A stretch of 64,000 bases of DNA, taken from the NCBI RefSeq assembly GCF_902859585.1, contig NZ_CADIJM010000008.1, positions 124,001-188,000 on the forward strand, written 5' to 3'. Within the stretch, counting starts at the first letter, position 1. Each line of letters begins with the position of its first letter. Positions 35,417-47,946 of this stretch are shown piece after piece. Under the pieces are notes generated by a model. That model saw nothing but the letters and a program-made list of their open reading frames with translations, searched no databases and was not told the origin of the DNA. The stretch is from Achromobacter animicus. GTDB taxonomy: Bacteria > Pseudomonadota > Gammaproteobacteria > Burkholderiales > Burkholderiaceae_B. Position numbers and translations under genes: made by a program.

Positions 35417-36184
35417 ATGAATTCCAATCGCCTTACGCCTCCGGCAGCCGCTCCGTCCCTCGCTGGCGGGACCGGTTCCGCAGTCCAGGACGAATACCGA
35501 AATCCGTACCCCGCGTCCGTGTGGGCGCTGCTGGCGGGCGCGCTGGCGCTGGCCGCCGCGGCGTGTGCGCTGTGGGTCGACCTGCCGCTGGCCATCTGGA
35601 TCCAGAAATCGGTGTCGGAAGGCGTCGACCAGTCCTTTGAATGGGTGGGCGAGCTGGGCGAAAGCGGCCATTACATCGTCATGGCGCTGGCGTTCTACGT
35701 GACCGGCCTGGTGGGCCTGGCGCGCGGATGGCGCAATCCGCTGCGTGTCAGCTATGCCGCCATGGCGCGCGGCAGCTTGCTGATGCTGTCGACCATGGCG
35801 GTCGGCGGGCTGGTGGTGCTGGTGCTCAAACGCACCGTGGCCCGGGCGCGGCCCGAGTTGTTCTTCGAGCAAGGCATTTACGGGCTGGGCGAATCGTTCT
35901 CGCGCGCTCAGCAGTTCAATTCCTTTCCGTCCAGCCACACCTACGCGGCCTTCTCCGTGGCGGTGGTGTTGGGCATTCTGGCGCCGCGTTGGCGCTGGGT
36001 GTTCCTGCTGCTGGCGGCGCTGGTGGCGATCAGCCGGCTGGTGAACCTGGATCACTACCTGTCGGACGTCATGACGGCTGCCGGCATCGCCGTGCTGGTC
36101 GGGCACTATCTGGCCCCCCGCGTGCTGTGCAGCAAGTATCAATGGCCGCTGCGCGCGCCGTGGCGCTGGTGGAAGAAAGGCTAA
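35417..36184 (+). CDS. PAP2-family membrane phosphatase
   Basis: 255 aa from the ATG at 35417; a 35-residue in-frame extension lies over the divergent miaB promoter. Six membrane segments are visible. All three PAP2 signature motifs are intact: KRTVARARP near residue 143, SFPSSHTYAAF near 180 and SRLVNLDHYLSDV near 210, giving the catalytic His pair and Asp. It probably dephosphorylates lipid or isoprenoid pyrophosphates such as phosphatidylglycerophosphate or undecaprenyl-PP on the periplasmic side. The exact substrate is open. Confidence 0.92.
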   Translation: MNSNRLTPPAAAPSLAGGTGSAVQDEYRNPYPASVWALLAGALALAAAACALWVDLPLAIWIQKSVSEGVDQSFEWVGELGESGHYIVMALAFYVTGLVGLARGWRNPLRVSYAAMARGSLLMLSTMAVGGLVVLVLKRTVARARPELFFEQGIYGLGESFSRAQQFNSFPSSHTYAAFSVAVVLGILAPRWRWVFLLLAALVAISRLVNLDHYLSDVMTAAGIAVLVGHYLAPRVLCSKYQWPLRAPWRWWKKG

Positions 36185-36208
36185 GGCATCACCTGGACGC
36201 CAGAGAAG

Positions 36209-36242
36209 ACCGCGGGAGGCAGATCATCCCGCGGTTTTTTTT
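36209..36242 (+). terminator. Intrinsic terminator after the PAP2 gene
   Basis: ACCGCGGGA (36209-36217) pairs with TCCCGCGGT (36227-36235) around a 9-base loop, followed by eight T. Strong factor-independent terminator. Confidence 0.93.
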
Positions 36243-36377
36243 CGTTCGTTGAAAGGCGTCGTCGCGAGGCATGGCGTACAGGGACGGATACTCCAGGGCG
36301 GCAGGCTGTGGATGCAACCAAGGCGTCCGGCCCCGGAAGCACCCAACGCGCGTCAGGTCACGGCTACACCGCAGGCG

Positions 36378-37055
36378 TCACGTCAGCAGCTTGATTCCGG
36401 ACGGCGTTTCGATCTGCGCGCGCAGGCGGGGCGGGCCATCGGCCTGCTCGACGTCGATCAGGCTATCCGCACCCATCCAGGCGAGCCCCTGGCGCAGCAG
36501 CGAGGCGCGGGGGTGGCAGCCGGTCAGACGCAGCAGCCGCAGCGGCTGGCGCGGCAACGTCGCACCCGGCGTGTTTTCCACGTCCCATTGGATCAGCGTC
36601 GGCAGCAGGCCTTCGCCGGCCTCGTAACCGGCTTCGCGCCACGCCGGCAGGCTGCCGTCATCCGGCACGGTCAGGCGCCAGCGCAGGTCGCCGCGCGTCA
36701 TGGCGATGGCGGGTGGCAGCCGGTTGGGGTGTTCGGCCTGCATGCGCGTCAGGTCCAGCGGCGCCTCCACGCGCGCGGCCCAATGGGCCAGGAATGGCCC
36801 TTGTTCGATGCGTGCGCGCACGTCGCCCTGGTCCAGCCCGAACCAGCGGGGGCGATCAGGCGCCGGCGCATCGGGATCGATGGCAATGACTTCCAGGTAC
36901 ACGCCGTCCGCCATGCCCAGCACCCGGTTATGGGTGCCCATGCGCGGATGCGCCCCGCCGCCCTGCGACGTGATGCCGAGCAGGCCGGCAACATATTCGG
37001 TGCCGCTGGCGAGGTCCGCGGCGGCGATGACGATGTGGTCGATGGAGAGTTTCAT
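36378..37055 (-). CDS. VOC superfamily (glyoxalase-like) protein
   Basis: 225 aa from the ATG at 37055; an alternative ATG at 37064 adds MPL. The start MKLSIDHIVIAAADLASGTEYV and the segment HPRMGTHNRVLGMADGVYLEVIAID are the glyoxalase-like VOC pattern (metal-binding His and Glu positions). The second half diverges (ends PSGIKLLT). The reaction is unknown. It is alone between the PAP2 terminator and the sec operon terminator. Confidence 0.8.
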   Translation of the reverse strand: MKLSIDHIVIAAADLASGTEYVAGLLGITSQGGGAHPRMGTHNRVLGMADGVYLEVIAIDPDAPAPDRPRWFGLDQGDVRARIEQGPFLAHWAARVEAPLDLTRMQAEHPNRLPPAIAMTRGDLRWRLTVPDDGSLPAWREAGYEAGEGLLPTLIQWDVENTPGATLPRQPLRLLRLTGCHPRASLLRQGLAWMGADSLIDVEQADGPPRLRAQIETPSGIKLLT

Positions 37056-37136
37056 GAGGGGCATGGTAACGAATCCGTGGATTGCCGTGCCCGGATACTT
37101 TCAAGGGATCCGCTCAGAGGCACTGCCCGAACGTCA

Positions 37137-37167
37137 AAAGAAAAACCCGTCGCAAGCGACGGGTTTT
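37137..37167 (-). terminator. Intrinsic terminator of the sec operon
   Basis: AAAACCCGTCGC (37142-37153) and GCGACGGGTTTT (37156-37167) form a perfect 12-bp stem. On the minus strand a T-rich run (TTTCTTTT) follows. It lies 20 bp after the secF stop. Confidence 0.92.
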
Positions 37168-37187
37168 GCATGTCAGCAGGCCGGCAA

Positions 37188-38123
37188 TCAGGCGACTTCG
37201 CCTTCCTCGCCTTCCTTCTTGACCGGCTTGACCAGGTCTTCGCGCTTGACGCCCATCCACATGGCCAGCGCGGCGGCGACGAACACCGACGAGTAGATGC
37301 CGAACCAGATGCCGATGGTCAGGGCCATGGCGAAGTAGTGCAGGGTGGGGCCGCCGAAGAACAGCATGGCCAGCACCATCATCTGGGTCGAACCGTGGGT
37401 GATGATGGTCCGCGAGATGGTCTGGGTGATGGCGCTGTTGATCACTTCGTGCACGTCCGCCTTGCGGTACTTGCGGAAGTTTTCACGGATCCGGTCCATG
37501 ATGACCACGGATTCGTTCACGGAGTAACCCAGCACGGCCAGCACGCCGGCCAGCACCGCCAGCGAGAACTCCCACTGGAAGAACGCGAAGAAGCCGAGGA
37601 TGATGACCACGTCGTGCAGGTTGGCGATGACGCCGGCGACCGCGAACTTCCATTCGAAGCGGAAGCCGAGATAGATCATGATGCCGATCACGACGACCAG
37701 CAGGGCCATCAGGCCGTTGTGCAGCAGTTCTTGCCCGACCTGCGGGCCCACGAACTCGACGCGGCGCAGTTCCACGCCCGAGTCGGCGGCCTTCAGTGCG
37801 GCCATGACGGTCTCGCTCTGCGTGGCGGACGTCTGGCCTTCCTGCAGGGGCAGGCGGATCATGACGTCGTGCGAGGTGCCGAAGTTCTGGACCTGGAAGT
37901 CGGTGTAGCCCAGCTTGGACACCACGCCGCGCACGTTTTCAAGCTGTGCGGTCTGGGCGTAGTTGACTTCCATGACCGTGCCGCCGGTGAACTCGATCGA
38001 CAGGTGAAAGCCGCGCGTGACGATGAAGAAGACCGCCAGCAGGAAGGTGACGAGACTGATGATGTTCAGCACCAGCGCATGGCGCATGAACGGGATGGTG
38101 CGGTGAATCCGGAAAAATTCCAT
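37188..38123 (-). CDS. secF: Protein translocase subunit SecF
   Basis: 311 aa, six membrane segments with one large periplasmic loop after the first. Typical blocks are GFHLSIEFTGGTVMEV near residue 45, VVIIMIYLGFRFEWKFAVAGV-type segments near 150, and VIMDRIRENFRKY near 225. SecF works with SecD and YajC at SecYEG, using the proton gradient to complete protein export. It follows secD by 54 bp. Confidence 0.97.
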   Translation of the reverse strand: MEFFRIHRTIPFMRHALVLNIISLVTFLLAVFFIVTRGFHLSIEFTGGTVMEVNYAQTAQLENVRGVVSKLGYTDFQVQNFGTSHDVMIRLPLQEGQTSATQSETVMAALKAADSGVELRRVEFVGPQVGQELLHNGLMALLVVVIGIMIYLGFRFEWKFAVAGVIANLHDVVIILGFFAFFQWEFSLAVLAGVLAVLGYSVNESVVIMDRIRENFRKYRKADVHEVINSAITQTISRTIITHGSTQMMVLAMLFFGGPTLHYFAMALTIGIWFGIYSSVFVAAALAMWMGVKREDLVKPVKKEGEEGEVA

Positions 38124-38177
38124 TTTTCGCCTTCGGTTCTTTTCTGTGGCGGACGGCCCGGGCCGTCCGCCCTATTT

Positions 38178-40058
38178 TCAGTTTGCCTTCGGCTTCCAGA
38201 CTTCGCCGATGGAGATCGAGGTGAGCTTCTTCTTGCGGCCGTAGTACAGGTTGGCCAGCGCGCGCACGCCCACGACAGACGAGAACATCGAGGTCAGGAT
38301 GCCCAGGCAGTGAACCACCGCGAAGCCCCGGATCGGGCCCGAACCGAACGCCAGCAGCGCCAGGCCCACGATCAGCGTGGTGAGGTTCGAGTCAAGAATG
38401 GTGCCCCACGCGCGTTCGAAGCCGTGATGGATAGCCTGCTGGGGTGTGGCCCCCGCGCGCAGCTCTTCCCGTATGCGCTCGTTGATCAGCACGTTCGAGT
38501 CAATGGCCATGCCCAGCGTCAGCGCGATAGCTGCGATACCCGGCAGCGTCAGCGTCGCCTGCAGCATGGACAGCAAGGCCAGCAGCAGCAGCACGTTGAA
38601 GGTCAGGCCGATCGTGGAGAACACGCCGAACAGGTGGTAGTAGATGATGATGAACGCGGCGATGGCCAGGAACCCGTACAGCGTCGAGTAGAAGCCCTTC
38701 GAGATGTTGTCGGCGCCCAGGCTCGGGCCGATGGTGCGTTCCTCGATGATGGACATCGGAGCGGCCAGCGCGCCGGCGCGCAGCAGCAGTGCGGTGTCGG
38801 CGGCTTCTTCGGACGACATGCTGCCCGAGATCTGCACCTGGCCGCCCGCGATTTCGCCGCGGATGACAGGCGCGGTGACCACTTCGCCCTTGCCGTTTTC
38901 AAACAGCAGGATGGCCATGCGCTTGTTGATGTTGTCGCGGGTGACGTCGCGGAAGATGCGGGCGCCCTTGGAATCCAGCGTCAGGTGGACGGCGGCCTGC
39001 TGGGTCTGCGAATCGCGGCCGGGCTGGGCGTCCTGCAGGTTTTCGCCGGTCAGGATGACCTGGCGGCGGACCAGGATGGGACGGCCGTCGCGGTCGTTGT
39101 AGCGCTCGAGACCGAACGGGACGCTGCCGCCCAGCAGCGCGGCCTGCGCGGCGGGGGAGTCGTCGACCATGCGGATTTCGAGCGTGGCGGTGCGGCCCAG
39201 CAGTTCCTTGGCCTTGGCCACGTCCTGCACGCCAGGCAGTTGCACCACGATGCGGTCCGAACCCTGTTGCTGGATGACCGGTTCGGCCACGCCCAGTTCG
39301 TTGATGCGGTTGTGCAGCGTGTTGATGTTCTGCTTGAGCGCGGAATCCTGCACGCGGGTGACGGCGGCCGGGTTCAGGGAGGCCAGCAGCAATTGCTTGC
39401 CGCCTTCTTCGCGTTCGGTGAACTCCAGGTCCGGCAGGCGCGAGCGCAGCGTCGAGATGGCGCGGTCGCGGTCGTCGGTGTTGGCGAAGGTGGCGGCGAT
39501 GCTCTGGCCGGAGCGTTCAACGCCGGCCACAGGAATCTTCTGGTCGCGCAGCACCGAGCGCACGTCGGCGGACAACGAGTCGTAGCGGGCGGTCAGGGCG
39601 CCCTGCATGTCGACCTGCAGCAGGAAGTGCACGCCGCCGCGCAGGTCCAGACCGAGGTACATGGGCTTGGGCGCGAACCAGCCCAGCGCGCGCATCCAGG
39701 GCGGCGAGGCCGGCAGCAGGTTCAGCGCGACGGTGTATTGCGGGTCGCCGGGAACGGTATTGAGCGATTTTTCGATCAGGTCGCGGGCCTGCAGCTGCAC
39801 GTCGGTCGACGGGAAGCGGGCGCGCACGGTGCCGAGCGTGCCGTTCAATTCGAAATAGGCGCCTTCGTTGGGGATCTTGGCGTCGGCCAGGATCTGTTCC
39901 ACGCGGGCCAGCACGGCGGTGTCGACCTTGACCGTGGCTTTGGCGCTGGACACCTGTACGGCGGGGGATTCGCCGTAGAAATTGGGAAGCGTGTACAGCA
40001 GGCCAATGAGGACCGCGACCAGGACCGTAATGTACTTCCAGAGGGGATAGCGGTTCAT
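38178..40058 (-). CDS. secD: Protein translocase subunit SecD
   Basis: 626 aa. N-terminal membrane segment ([21 protein letters not shown]), then the large periplasmic P1 domain ([17 protein letters not shown] near residue 120) and five more membrane segments in the C-terminal third ([27 protein letters not shown] near 505). Forms the SecDF motor with the next gene. A 111-bp gap with a hairpin separates it from yajC. Confidence 0.97.
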   Translation of the reverse strand: MNRYPLWKYITVLVAVLIGLLYTLPNFYGESPAVQVSSAKATVKVDTAVLARVEQILADAKIPNEGAYFELNGTLGTVRARFPSTDVQLQARDLIEKSLNTVPGDPQYTVALNLLPASPPWMRALGWFAPKPMYLGLDLRGGVHFLLQVDMQGALTARYDSLSADVRSVLRDQKIPVAGVERSGQSIAATFANTDDRDRAISTLRSRLPDLEFTEREEGGKQLLLASLNPAAVTRVQDSALKQNINTLHNRINELGVAEPVIQQQGSDRIVVQLPGVQDVAKAKELLGRTATLEIRMVDDSPAAQAALLGGSVPFGLERYNDRDGRPILVRRQVILTGENLQDAQPGRDSQTQQAAVHLTLDSKGARIFRDVTRDNINKRMAILLFENGKGEVVTAPVIRGEIAGGQVQISGSMSSEEAADTALLLRAGALAAPMSIIEERTIGPSLGADNISKGFYSTLYGFLAIAAFIIIYYHLFGVFSTIGLTFNVLLLLALLSMLQATLTLPGIAAIALTLGMAIDSNVLINERIREELRAGATPQQAIHHGFERAWGTILDSNLTTLIVGLALLAFGSGPIRGFAVVHCLGILTSMFSSVVGVRALANLYYGRKKKLTSISIGEVWKPKAN

Positions 40059-40140
40059 TGCCGGCTACTTCATTTAAAGAGATGAAAGGGCCGCCCGAGC
40101 GGGTGAGCGCGGCGGGCGGCGGTAGGCGCCTTCAAGGACA

Positions 40141-40160
40141 AGAGCCCCGTTGGGGCTCTT
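40141..40160 (-). terminator. Hairpin between yajC and secD
   Basis: AGAGCCCC (40141-40148) pairs with GGGGCTCT (40152-40159) around a 3-base loop. On the minus strand only TTGTCC follows, so it is a weak terminator at best, possibly an attenuator or stabilising stem that sets the yajC:secD ratio. Confidence 0.5.
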
Positions 40161-40169
40161 CTGGGACGC

Positions 40170-40514
40170 TTACAGGGCCTTGATGGTTCCCTTGGGCAGA
40201 ACGGTCGAGACCGACGACTTCTGCATGATCACTTCGACGGGCTTGTCGGCCAGTTCGGAGACTTCGACGGTGACGTAGCTGTCGTTGACCTTGGTGACCT
40301 TGCCGAGCAGGCCGCCGGCGGTGACGACTTCGTCACCCTTGGCCAGGGCCGCGATCAGGTTGCGGTGTTCCTTCTGGCGCTTCATCTGCGGACGGATCAT
40401 CAGGAAATAGAGGATCACGAACATCAGGATGATGGGCAGCATGCCCATCAGCGCATTGCCTTCGGGGGCGGCGGCCTGGGCCACGACGAGGCTGGCGGTA
40501 TCGATAACGGACAT
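40170..40514 (-). CDS. yajC: Preprotein translocase subunit YajC
   Basis: 114 aa. A short N-terminus and one membrane segment (LPIILMFVILYFLMIRPQMKRQKEH, residues about 26-50) precede a soluble C-terminal domain (GDEVVTAGGLLGKVTKVNDSYVTVEV). Accessory partner of SecDF. The ATG is preceded by AGGAGAATTC. Confidence 0.96.
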   Translation of the reverse strand: MSVIDTASLVVAQAAAPEGNALMGMLPIILMFVILYFLMIRPQMKRQKEHRNLIAALAKGDEVVTAGGLLGKVTKVNDSYVTVEVSELADKPVEVIMQKSSVSTVLPKGTIKAL

Positions 40515-40746
40515 TGAATTCTCCTGCGTTTGAGTCTGTTTGGGTTTATCGCTATGTTTTTAATGCGCCCATCCCCGCGCGAGCCATGGATAGGGCAAGC
40601 CGACTATTGTATAGAGGTTATCGCCCGCCTTTAACCAGGATGTCATCCCGGGCGTCAAGGCGGCTTCCGCTTGCAGCGGCGGCCTGCCCGGACAAATGGG
40701 GGCGAAACCTGCCGGTAAAAGCCCCTGGCGGGGCTTTTTTAACCGG

Positions 40747-42938
<2,192 letters not shown>

Positions 42939-43167
42939 GCGGGTATCTGGAGCAATGGGATCGGCCCTGCAAATGTCGAGCCATGCCGGTTGGGCGGGCT
43001 TGGGGCAACCGCATATTGTAAAGGGGACGGTTAATAGGGGCGGATCGGCGTCCCGCGCAGATAAATACGCCGCCAAAAGGCCCCGAGGGCCGTCCCGCGC
43101 CGCCCGTAACCGTTCCAGGTTTTGTATGCTCTCGGTTTTGCTGGACGAGCAACCAGGTGGGCGAGGC
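42939..43167. promoter_or_regulatory. Divergent region between queA and dacB
   Basis: This 229-bp gap must contain the promoters of the queA-tgt and dacB units. I could not pick a convincing -35/-10 pair and see no other feature. Confidence 0.35.
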
Positions 43168-44616
43168 ATGACGGGACAAGTGATCAGGCGGGTGGGCGGA
43201 CTGAAGCAGTGGCTGGCCGGCGGTGTCCTGGCCTTGGCCGCGTGCGCTGCCTTTGCGCAGGTTCCCGGGTTGCCGCCCGACGTGGTGAAGGCCTGGAAAG
43301 CCAGCAAGCTGCCCGACAGTTCGCTGTCGCTGGTGGTGCAGGAGGTGGGCGGCCCGCGGCTGGTGGCGCTGAACGCCAAGGAGGGCCGCAATCCCGCGTC
43401 CGTGATGAAACTGGTCACGACCTGGGCGGCGCTGTCCGAGCTGGGGCCCAATTACGTCTGGCGCACCGAATTCATGACGGCGCCCGGCTCGCGCCCCGAC
43501 GCCAAGGGCGTGCTGACCGGTCCGCTGTACCTGCGGGCCGGGGGCGATCCGCAATTCCTCATGCAGGATCTATGGACACTGCTGCGCGAGCTGCGGCTGC
43601 GCGGCGTCAAGCAGATCAATGACCTGGTGATCGACCGCAGCATCTTCGGCCAGGTGTCGATCGACCCCGGCGCGTTCGATGGCGCGCCCGACCGGGCCTA
43701 CAACGCCAGTCCTGACGCGCTGATGGTGGGCTTTGGCGCACTGCGGCTCCTGTTCACGCCGGACCCGGTCGCCAATAAATGGGTGCCGCTGATCGACCCG
43801 CCGCTCCCCGGCCTGAAAATCGAAGGCCAGGTGGAGTGGAGCGACATCCGCTGCCCGGGTCCGCCGGTGGTCACGACCGATCCCGTCATTACCCAGCAGG
43901 GCGTGACCATCCGCGTCAACGGCAAGGTGGCGGGTTCGTGCGGGGAGTTCAGCCTGTATCGCCTGGCGCTGTCCCAGCCCGAGTACGCCACCGAGGTCTT
44001 CCGCATGCTCTGGAAGGAACTGGGCGGCACGTTCAAGGGACAGGTCCGGTCCGGCATGGTGCCGGCGGACGCGGTGGTGCTGGCCTCGCATGATTCGCCG
44101 ACGCTGGCCGAGGCCATCCGCCAGATCAACAAGCGCAGCAACAACGTCATGGCGCGCACCCTGCTGCTGACGCTGGGCGCCGAGCGCGGCCGCCGGCCGG
44201 CCACTGTGGCCAGCAGCGAAGAGGTTGCCAAGCAACTCCTGGCCAAGCAGGGGCTGGACATGCCGGAGCTGGTCATCGACAACGGCGCCGGCCTGTCGCG
44301 CGAGGCCCGTGTGTCCGCGGATAGCCTGGCGTCGATGCTGACCGTGGCCTGGAATTCGCCGGTGATGCCGGAATACATTTCGTCCTTTGCCATCGCCGGC
44401 GTGGACGGAACGGTGCGCCGCCGCCTGAAGGGCAACGGCACGCTCGGCATGGCGCATCTGAAGACCGGCTCGCTGCGCGACGTGCGTTCGATCGCCGGCT
44501 ACGTGCTGGGGGCGAGCGGCAAGCGCTATGTCGTCGTCAGCATCGTCAACCACGAACAGGCTGGCGCGGTCCGAGCCTTCGACGACGCCTTGATCTCCTG
44601 GCTCGCCGAACAATGA
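43168..44616 (+). CDS. dacB: D-alanyl-D-alanine carboxypeptidase/endopeptidase (PBP4 type)
   Basis: 482 aa from the ATG at 43168 (GCGAGG upstream); an ATG at 43126 would add 14 residues before the signal peptide. Signal peptide at about 1-30 ([17 protein letters not shown]). The class C PBP active-site motifs are present: SVMK in [15 protein letters not shown] near residue 76, SNN in [11 protein letters not shown] near 325, and KTG in [10 protein letters not shown] near 430. It trims and cleaves peptidoglycan cross-links in the periplasm. Length matches DacB. Confidence 0.95.
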   Translation: MTGQVIRRVGGLKQWLAGGVLALAACAAFAQVPGLPPDVVKAWKASKLPDSSLSLVVQEVGGPRLVALNAKEGRNPASVMKLVTTWAALSELGPNYVWRTEFMTAPGSRPDAKGVLTGPLYLRAGGDPQFLMQDLWTLLRELRLRGVKQINDLVIDRSIFGQVSIDPGAFDGAPDRAYNASPDALMVGFGALRLLFTPDPVANKWVPLIDPPLPGLKIEGQVEWSDIRCPGPPVVTTDPVITQQGVTIRVNGKVAGSCGEFSLYRLALSQPEYATEVFRMLWKELGGTFKGQVRSGMVPADAVVLASHDSPTLAEAIRQINKRSNNVMARTLLLTLGAERGRRPATVASSEEVAKQLLAKQGLDMPELVIDNGAGLSREARVSADSLASMLTVAWNSPVMPEYISSFAIAGVDGTVRRRLKGNGTLGMAHLKTGSLRDVRSIAGYVLGASGKRYVVVSIVNHEQAGAVRAFDDALISWLAEQ

Positions 44617-44644
44617 ATGTAGGCCCCCACGCCGCGCGCACGTT

Positions 44645-44708
44645 GTGCGCTAGCTGCCCCCCGAGGGGGGCTGCCCCGCCTTGGGGCGGCCCGGCGGCGG
44701 GGCGGGCT
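44645..44708. repeat. GC-rich palindromic intergenic repeat element
   Basis: Two back-to-back hairpins, GCCCCCC/GGGGGGC (44656-44662 and 44665-44671) and GCCCC/GGGGC (44673-44677 and 44683-44687), with a further GGCGGGGC at 44697-44704. This layout resembles the short palindromic elements scattered between genes in Bordetella/Achromobacter genomes; that is from memory and should be checked genome-wide. It may also end dacB transcription, though there is no T-run. Confidence 0.55.
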
Positions 44709-44829
44709 TAAAACGTTTACGATCCTCCCATGTGCCCACGACCATGAAAGGCAAGCGCGCCGCGCCTTGCCCGCGGCCGCCTGAGGCCAAAAGAATTCTG
44801 ACCAACAAATACTCTGGAGAGTTACGCAC

Positions 44830-45465
44830 ATGCCCGTGCACGAAATCCGCCATCCGCTGATCCGCCACAAGCTCGGGATCATGCGGCGCGCCGACCTCAG
44901 TACCAAGAGCTTCCGTGAACTATCGCAGGAAGTGGGCGCGTTGCTGACGTATGAAGCGTCCAAGGACCTGCCGCTGGCGCCCGCCACCGTCGAGGGCTGG
45001 TGTGGCCAGGTCGAGGTCGAGAAGATCGCCGGCAAGAAGGTCACCGTCGTGCCGATCCTGCGCGCCGGCATCGGCATGCTGGACGGCGTGCTGAGCCTGA
45101 TTCCGGGCGCCAAGGTCAGCGTCGTGGGCGTGGCCCGCAACGAAGAGACGCTGGAAGCCCACACGTATCTGGAACGCCTGGTCGGCGAACTGGACCAGCG
45201 CCTGGCGCTGATCGTTGACCCCATGCTGGCGACGGGCGGCTCGATGGTCGCCGCCATCGACCTGCTCAAGCGCGCCGGCTGCAAGGAAATCCGCGCGCTG
45301 GTGCTGGTGGCCGCGCCGGTGGGCATCGACGCGGTGCTGGCCAAGCACCCGGACGTGCACATCTACACCGCGTCCATCGACGACGGCCTGAACGAGCACG
45401 GCTACATCATGCCGGGCCTGGGCGACGCCGGCGACCGCATCTTCGGCACGCAGCAAAAGGGCTGA
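44830..45465 (+). CDS. upp: Uracil phosphoribosyltransferase
   Basis: 211 aa. Makes UMP from uracil and PRPP (pyrimidine salvage). The PRPP-binding loop is in [18 protein letters not shown] near residue 130. The family start [17 protein letters not shown], the block [18 protein letters not shown] near 75 and the uracil-binding C-terminal [16 protein letters not shown] are all present. Ribosome site GGAGAG is 9 bases upstream. Confidence 0.97.
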   Translation: MPVHEIRHPLIRHKLGIMRRADLSTKSFRELSQEVGALLTYEASKDLPLAPATVEGWCGQVEVEKIAGKKVTVVPILRAGIGMLDGVLSLIPGAKVSVVGVARNEETLEAHTYLERLVGELDQRLALIVDPMLATGGSMVAAIDLLKRAGCKEIRALVLVAAPVGIDAVLAKHPDVHIYTASIDDGLNEHGYIMPGLGDAGDRIFGTQQKG

Positions 45466-45480
45466 AAGCAAAAGGGCTGA
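45452..45480 (+). repeat. Small tandem duplication over the upp stop codon
   Basis: AGCAAAAGGGCTGA occurs at 45452-45465 and again at 45467-45480. The unit includes the last codons and stop of upp, so a second in-register stop-like copy lies just downstream. It probably comes from replication slippage. Confidence 0.85.
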
Positions 45481-45570
45481 AGACGCGTTGCGGCCGGTTC
45501 CCTTCCCGGGATCGGCCGGACCTCGACCGCACAGCGGCCCAGGACCGCGCCCGGTCAGCAGGTCAGGTTT

Positions 45571-46980
45571 TCACGCCGTAACCGCCGGCTGTCCCAGGTG
45601 CTGGCCGAACCAATGCAACTGCGGCGCCAAGCCGGCGACCTCGCCCACGATCAGCAGGGCGGGGGACCGGACGGCATGTTCCCGCGCCAGTTCCGGCAGT
45701 TGCGCCAGCGGACCCGACACCACACGCTGTTCGGGCCGGCTGCCGTTTTCGATGAGCGCAAACGGCGTCTCGGGCGAACGGCCATGGCGCAGGAGGCGCT
45801 GGGTCAGCAATTCAAGCTGGCCCACACCCATATAGAACGCCAATGTCTGTTTTTCGCGCGCCAGCGCGGGCCAATCCAGGTTGTCTTCATCTTCGCGGCA
45901 ATGCGCGGTGATCAGGCGCACCGATTGCGCGTGCTCACGGTGCGTCAGCGGAATGCCGGCATAGGCGGCACAGGCCAGCGCCGCCGTAATGCCCGGCACC
46001 ACTTCGTAGCGCACGCCGTGCGCGCGCAGAAATTCCAGTTCCTCGCCGCCGCGGCCAAAAATGAATGCATCGCCACCTTTTAGCCGCACCACGCGGCGGC
46101 CGGCGTGCGCGTGTTCGACCAGCAGCGCATGGATGCGCGCCTGCGTCGCGTGATGGTTTTCGCCGGGCAGCTTGCCCACCGACACGCGTTCGGCGTCGCG
46201 CCGGGCAAGCGACATGACCTCGTCGCTGACCAGCCGGTCGTAGAGGATGACGTCGGCCTCGTTCAGGGCGCGCAGGGCCTTGAGCGTCAGGAGACCGGGG
46301 TCGCCAGGGCCAGCGCCGACCAGCACCACGCTGCCCTCGGCGGGCGCGATGGGCGAGGCCAGCGCATCGGCCAGCGCGGCCTCGGCCTGCGCCGGTTGTT
46401 GCTGGCGCAGGAATCCCGCGACCGGGCCATCCAGCAACCAGTCATAGAAGCGGCGGCGCGCGCCCAGGTCCGGGTGGCTGGCGCGGATGCGTTTGCGGTA
46501 GGTGGCCGCCAGGCCGGCAAGCTGGCCCAGCGTGTGATCGAACAGCGATTCAATGCGCTCGCGGATGCGGCGGGCCAGCACGGGGGCCACGCCCGACGAC
46601 GAAATGGCGACGATGACCGGCGACCGGTCGACGATGGACGGCACCTGGAAAGACGACAGCTCGGGGTCGTCCACGACGTTGGTGAATATGCGGCGCGCTT
46701 TCGCAGCCTCTGAGACCGCGGCGTTGACCGCGCGATCGTCGGTGGCGGCCACGACCAGCCACATGTCGTGCAGCCAGGCGGGGTCGAACGGCCCCGGCAG
46801 ATGGCGGATACGGCCCTCGGCCGCAAGGGCCGCCAGGGCCGGCGTTAGTTCGGGCGCGCCCACGACCACATTGGCACAGGCCTCCAGCAGCGCGAGCGTC
46901 TTGCGTTCGGCGACGGCGCCGCCGCCAACAACGAGTACCAGCCGGTCTGTCAGATCGGCAAAAATCGGGAAAAGCTTCAT
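45571..46980 (-). CDS. cysG: Siroheme synthase (multifunctional)
   Basis: 469 aa from the ATG at 46980. The N-terminal dehydrogenase/ferrochelatase half starts [27 protein letters not shown] in pieces near residues 1-27 and has [18 protein letters not shown] near 125. The C-terminal uroporphyrinogen-III methyltransferase half has [19 protein letters not shown] near 220, [12 protein letters not shown] near 270 and [20 protein letters not shown] near 300. In the last block an Ala replaces the usual Pro. It supplies siroheme for nitrite and sulfite reductases. It lies downstream of the ANTAR regulator on the same strand and next to the nas operon, which fits nitrate/nitrite assimilation. Confidence 0.95.
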   Translation of the reverse strand: MKLFPIFADLTDRLVLVVGGGAVAERKTLALLEACANVVVGAPELTPALAALAAEGRIRHLPGPFDPAWLHDMWLVVAATDDRAVNAAVSEAAKARRIFTNVVDDPELSSFQVPSIVDRSPVIVAISSSGVAPVLARRIRERIESLFDHTLGQLAGLAATYRKRIRASHPDLGARRRFYDWLLDGPVAGFLRQQQPAQAEAALADALASPIAPAEGSVVLVGAGPGDPGLLTLKALRALNEADVILYDRLVSDEVMSLARRDAERVSVGKLPGENHHATQARIHALLVEHAHAGRRVVRLKGGDAFIFGRGGEELEFLRAHGVRYEVVPGITAALACAAYAGIPLTHREHAQSVRLITAHCREDEDNLDWPALAREKQTLAFYMGVGQLELLTQRLLRHGRSPETPFALIENGSRPEQRVVSGPLAQLPELAREHAVRSPALLIVGEVAGLAPQLHWFGQHLGQPAVTA

Positions 46981-47095
46981 GAATGCCAGCCTCGGGCGTA
47001 CCCGGCTCAATGTGGGTCGATGATAGGGACGGGTTCTCATCCCCACAACTTTTGATTTCTTTATTTCATATAGCCAAAATTTATTTGGCAGCGTG

Positions 47096-47677
47096 TCAGG
47101 CGCTGCCCAGCCATTGGCTCATTTCGACGACTTCGCGGGCGACTTCGCCCAGCCGTTTCTGGCTTTGCATGGCGCGCTCGCGCAGCAGCCGATGCGCGTC
47201 TTCCTCGGAAACGGCGCGCGTCTTCATCAGGATACCCTTGGCCTTCTCCACCCACTGCCGGTCCGCCAGGCGGAGCTGGGCCTCGCGCAGTTCCTCGCGG
47301 CGGGTCTTCTCCACGGCAAAGCGCTCGATCGCCACGGTCAGCAGGGGTTCGATGCGGGCGGCCGGCACATCGCCCACCACATAGGCGGCCACGCCTGCGC
47401 GTAGCGCCGTGCGGATGGTCTCGCGGTTGTCGTTGTCGGTGAACATCACGACTGGCCGGTCGCTGTACGAACTGGCGACGCAGATGTTCTCCAGCGTGTC
47501 GCGGCCGGGGGCGTCGCTGTCGATCAGTACGACGTCGGCGGCGGACTGCGCGATGCTGGCGGCCAGGTCGGCGCCCGGGGCCACCTCGGCGACGACGTGC
47601 ACGCCCGCTGCGGCAAGCGTTTGCCGCAGCGACGCCGCGCGTCCTTCGCCATCGTTGAGCAGCATGACCTTCAGCAT
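47096..47677 (-). CDS. nasT: NasT-like ANTAR antitermination regulator
   Basis: 193 aa from the ATG at 47677; AGGGGG lies upstream. Residues about 1-120 form a receiver-like domain ([43 protein letters not shown]). It keeps Asp residues at the phosphorylation region, but the pattern is degenerate, as in NasT. Residues about 130-190 are the ANTAR RNA-binding three-helix domain ([30 protein letters not shown], then [13 protein letters not shown]). ANTAR proteins bind paired hexaloop hairpins and stop terminator formation. Exactly such a leader lies divergently in front of nrtA. A nasS nitrate sensor, its usual partner, is not in the window. Confidence 0.92.
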   Translation of the reverse strand: MLKVMLLNDGEGRAASLRQTLAAAGVHVVAEVAPGADLAASIAQSAADVVLIDSDAPGRDTLENICVASSYSDRPVVMFTDNDNRETIRTALRAGVAAYVVGDVPAARIEPLLTVAIERFAVEKTRREELREAQLRLADRQWVEKAKGILMKTRAVSEEDAHRLLRERAMQSQKRLGEVAREVVEMSQWLGSA

Positions 47678-47770
47678 GAAACACCCCCTGTCTGCTTGCT
47701 GATGCAAGTTCCATGCCATGGTTGCCGCACGCGGCGGCGGGTGCCTGAGCAAGGTGGCGGGGCGCGCGCC

Positions 47771-47818
47771 GCACAGCGATGGTGCGCTGCGGCATCGCTC
47801 TGCGCACCAATATGGCTC
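47771..47818 (+). promoter_or_regulatory. Two NtrC-like enhancer sites upstream of the nas promoter
   Basis: GCACAGCGATGGTGC (47771-47785) and GCACCAATATGGCTC (47804-47818) match the dyad GCACCA-N3-TGGTGC at 13 and 12 of 15 positions by eye (counting N as matches). They are 33 bp apart (about three helical turns) and centred about 167 and 134 bp before the predicted start, as is typical for NtrC enhancers of sigma-54 promoters. Confidence 0.65.
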
Positions 47819-47918
47819 CGCCCCTGATTCACGGCAGCACGGCGCTGACGCCGCGGAATCGCCGCAGCGCCAGCGCCCGCGCGGCCTGCAGGGCGGTTGG
47901 CATCTTTCCGCGAAAAAC

Positions 47919-47934
47919 TGGCACAGCGATTGCT
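47919..47934 (+). promoter_or_regulatory. Sigma-54 promoter of the nitrate assimilation operon
   Basis: TGGCAC (47919-47924), five bases, then TTGCT (47930-47934), with GG and GC 10 bases apart, the RpoN -24/-12 consensus. The predicted start is about 47945. It implies nitrogen-limitation control through NtrC. Confidence 0.85.
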
Positions 47935-47946
47935 TAAGTGAAAACG

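Noticed and set aside
36249-40085. A 1278-codon open frame on the plus strand across secD and secF
   Set aside because: It is a shadow of the secDF genes in GC-rich DNA: its residues are rich in His, Arg, Gly and Val with no domain logic, and the minus-strand genes here are unmistakable.
42939-43451. A long N-terminal extension of queA
   Set aside because: The frame is open but overlaps the divergent dacB promoter and its 5' coding part. The QueA family start coincides with the GTG at 42938.
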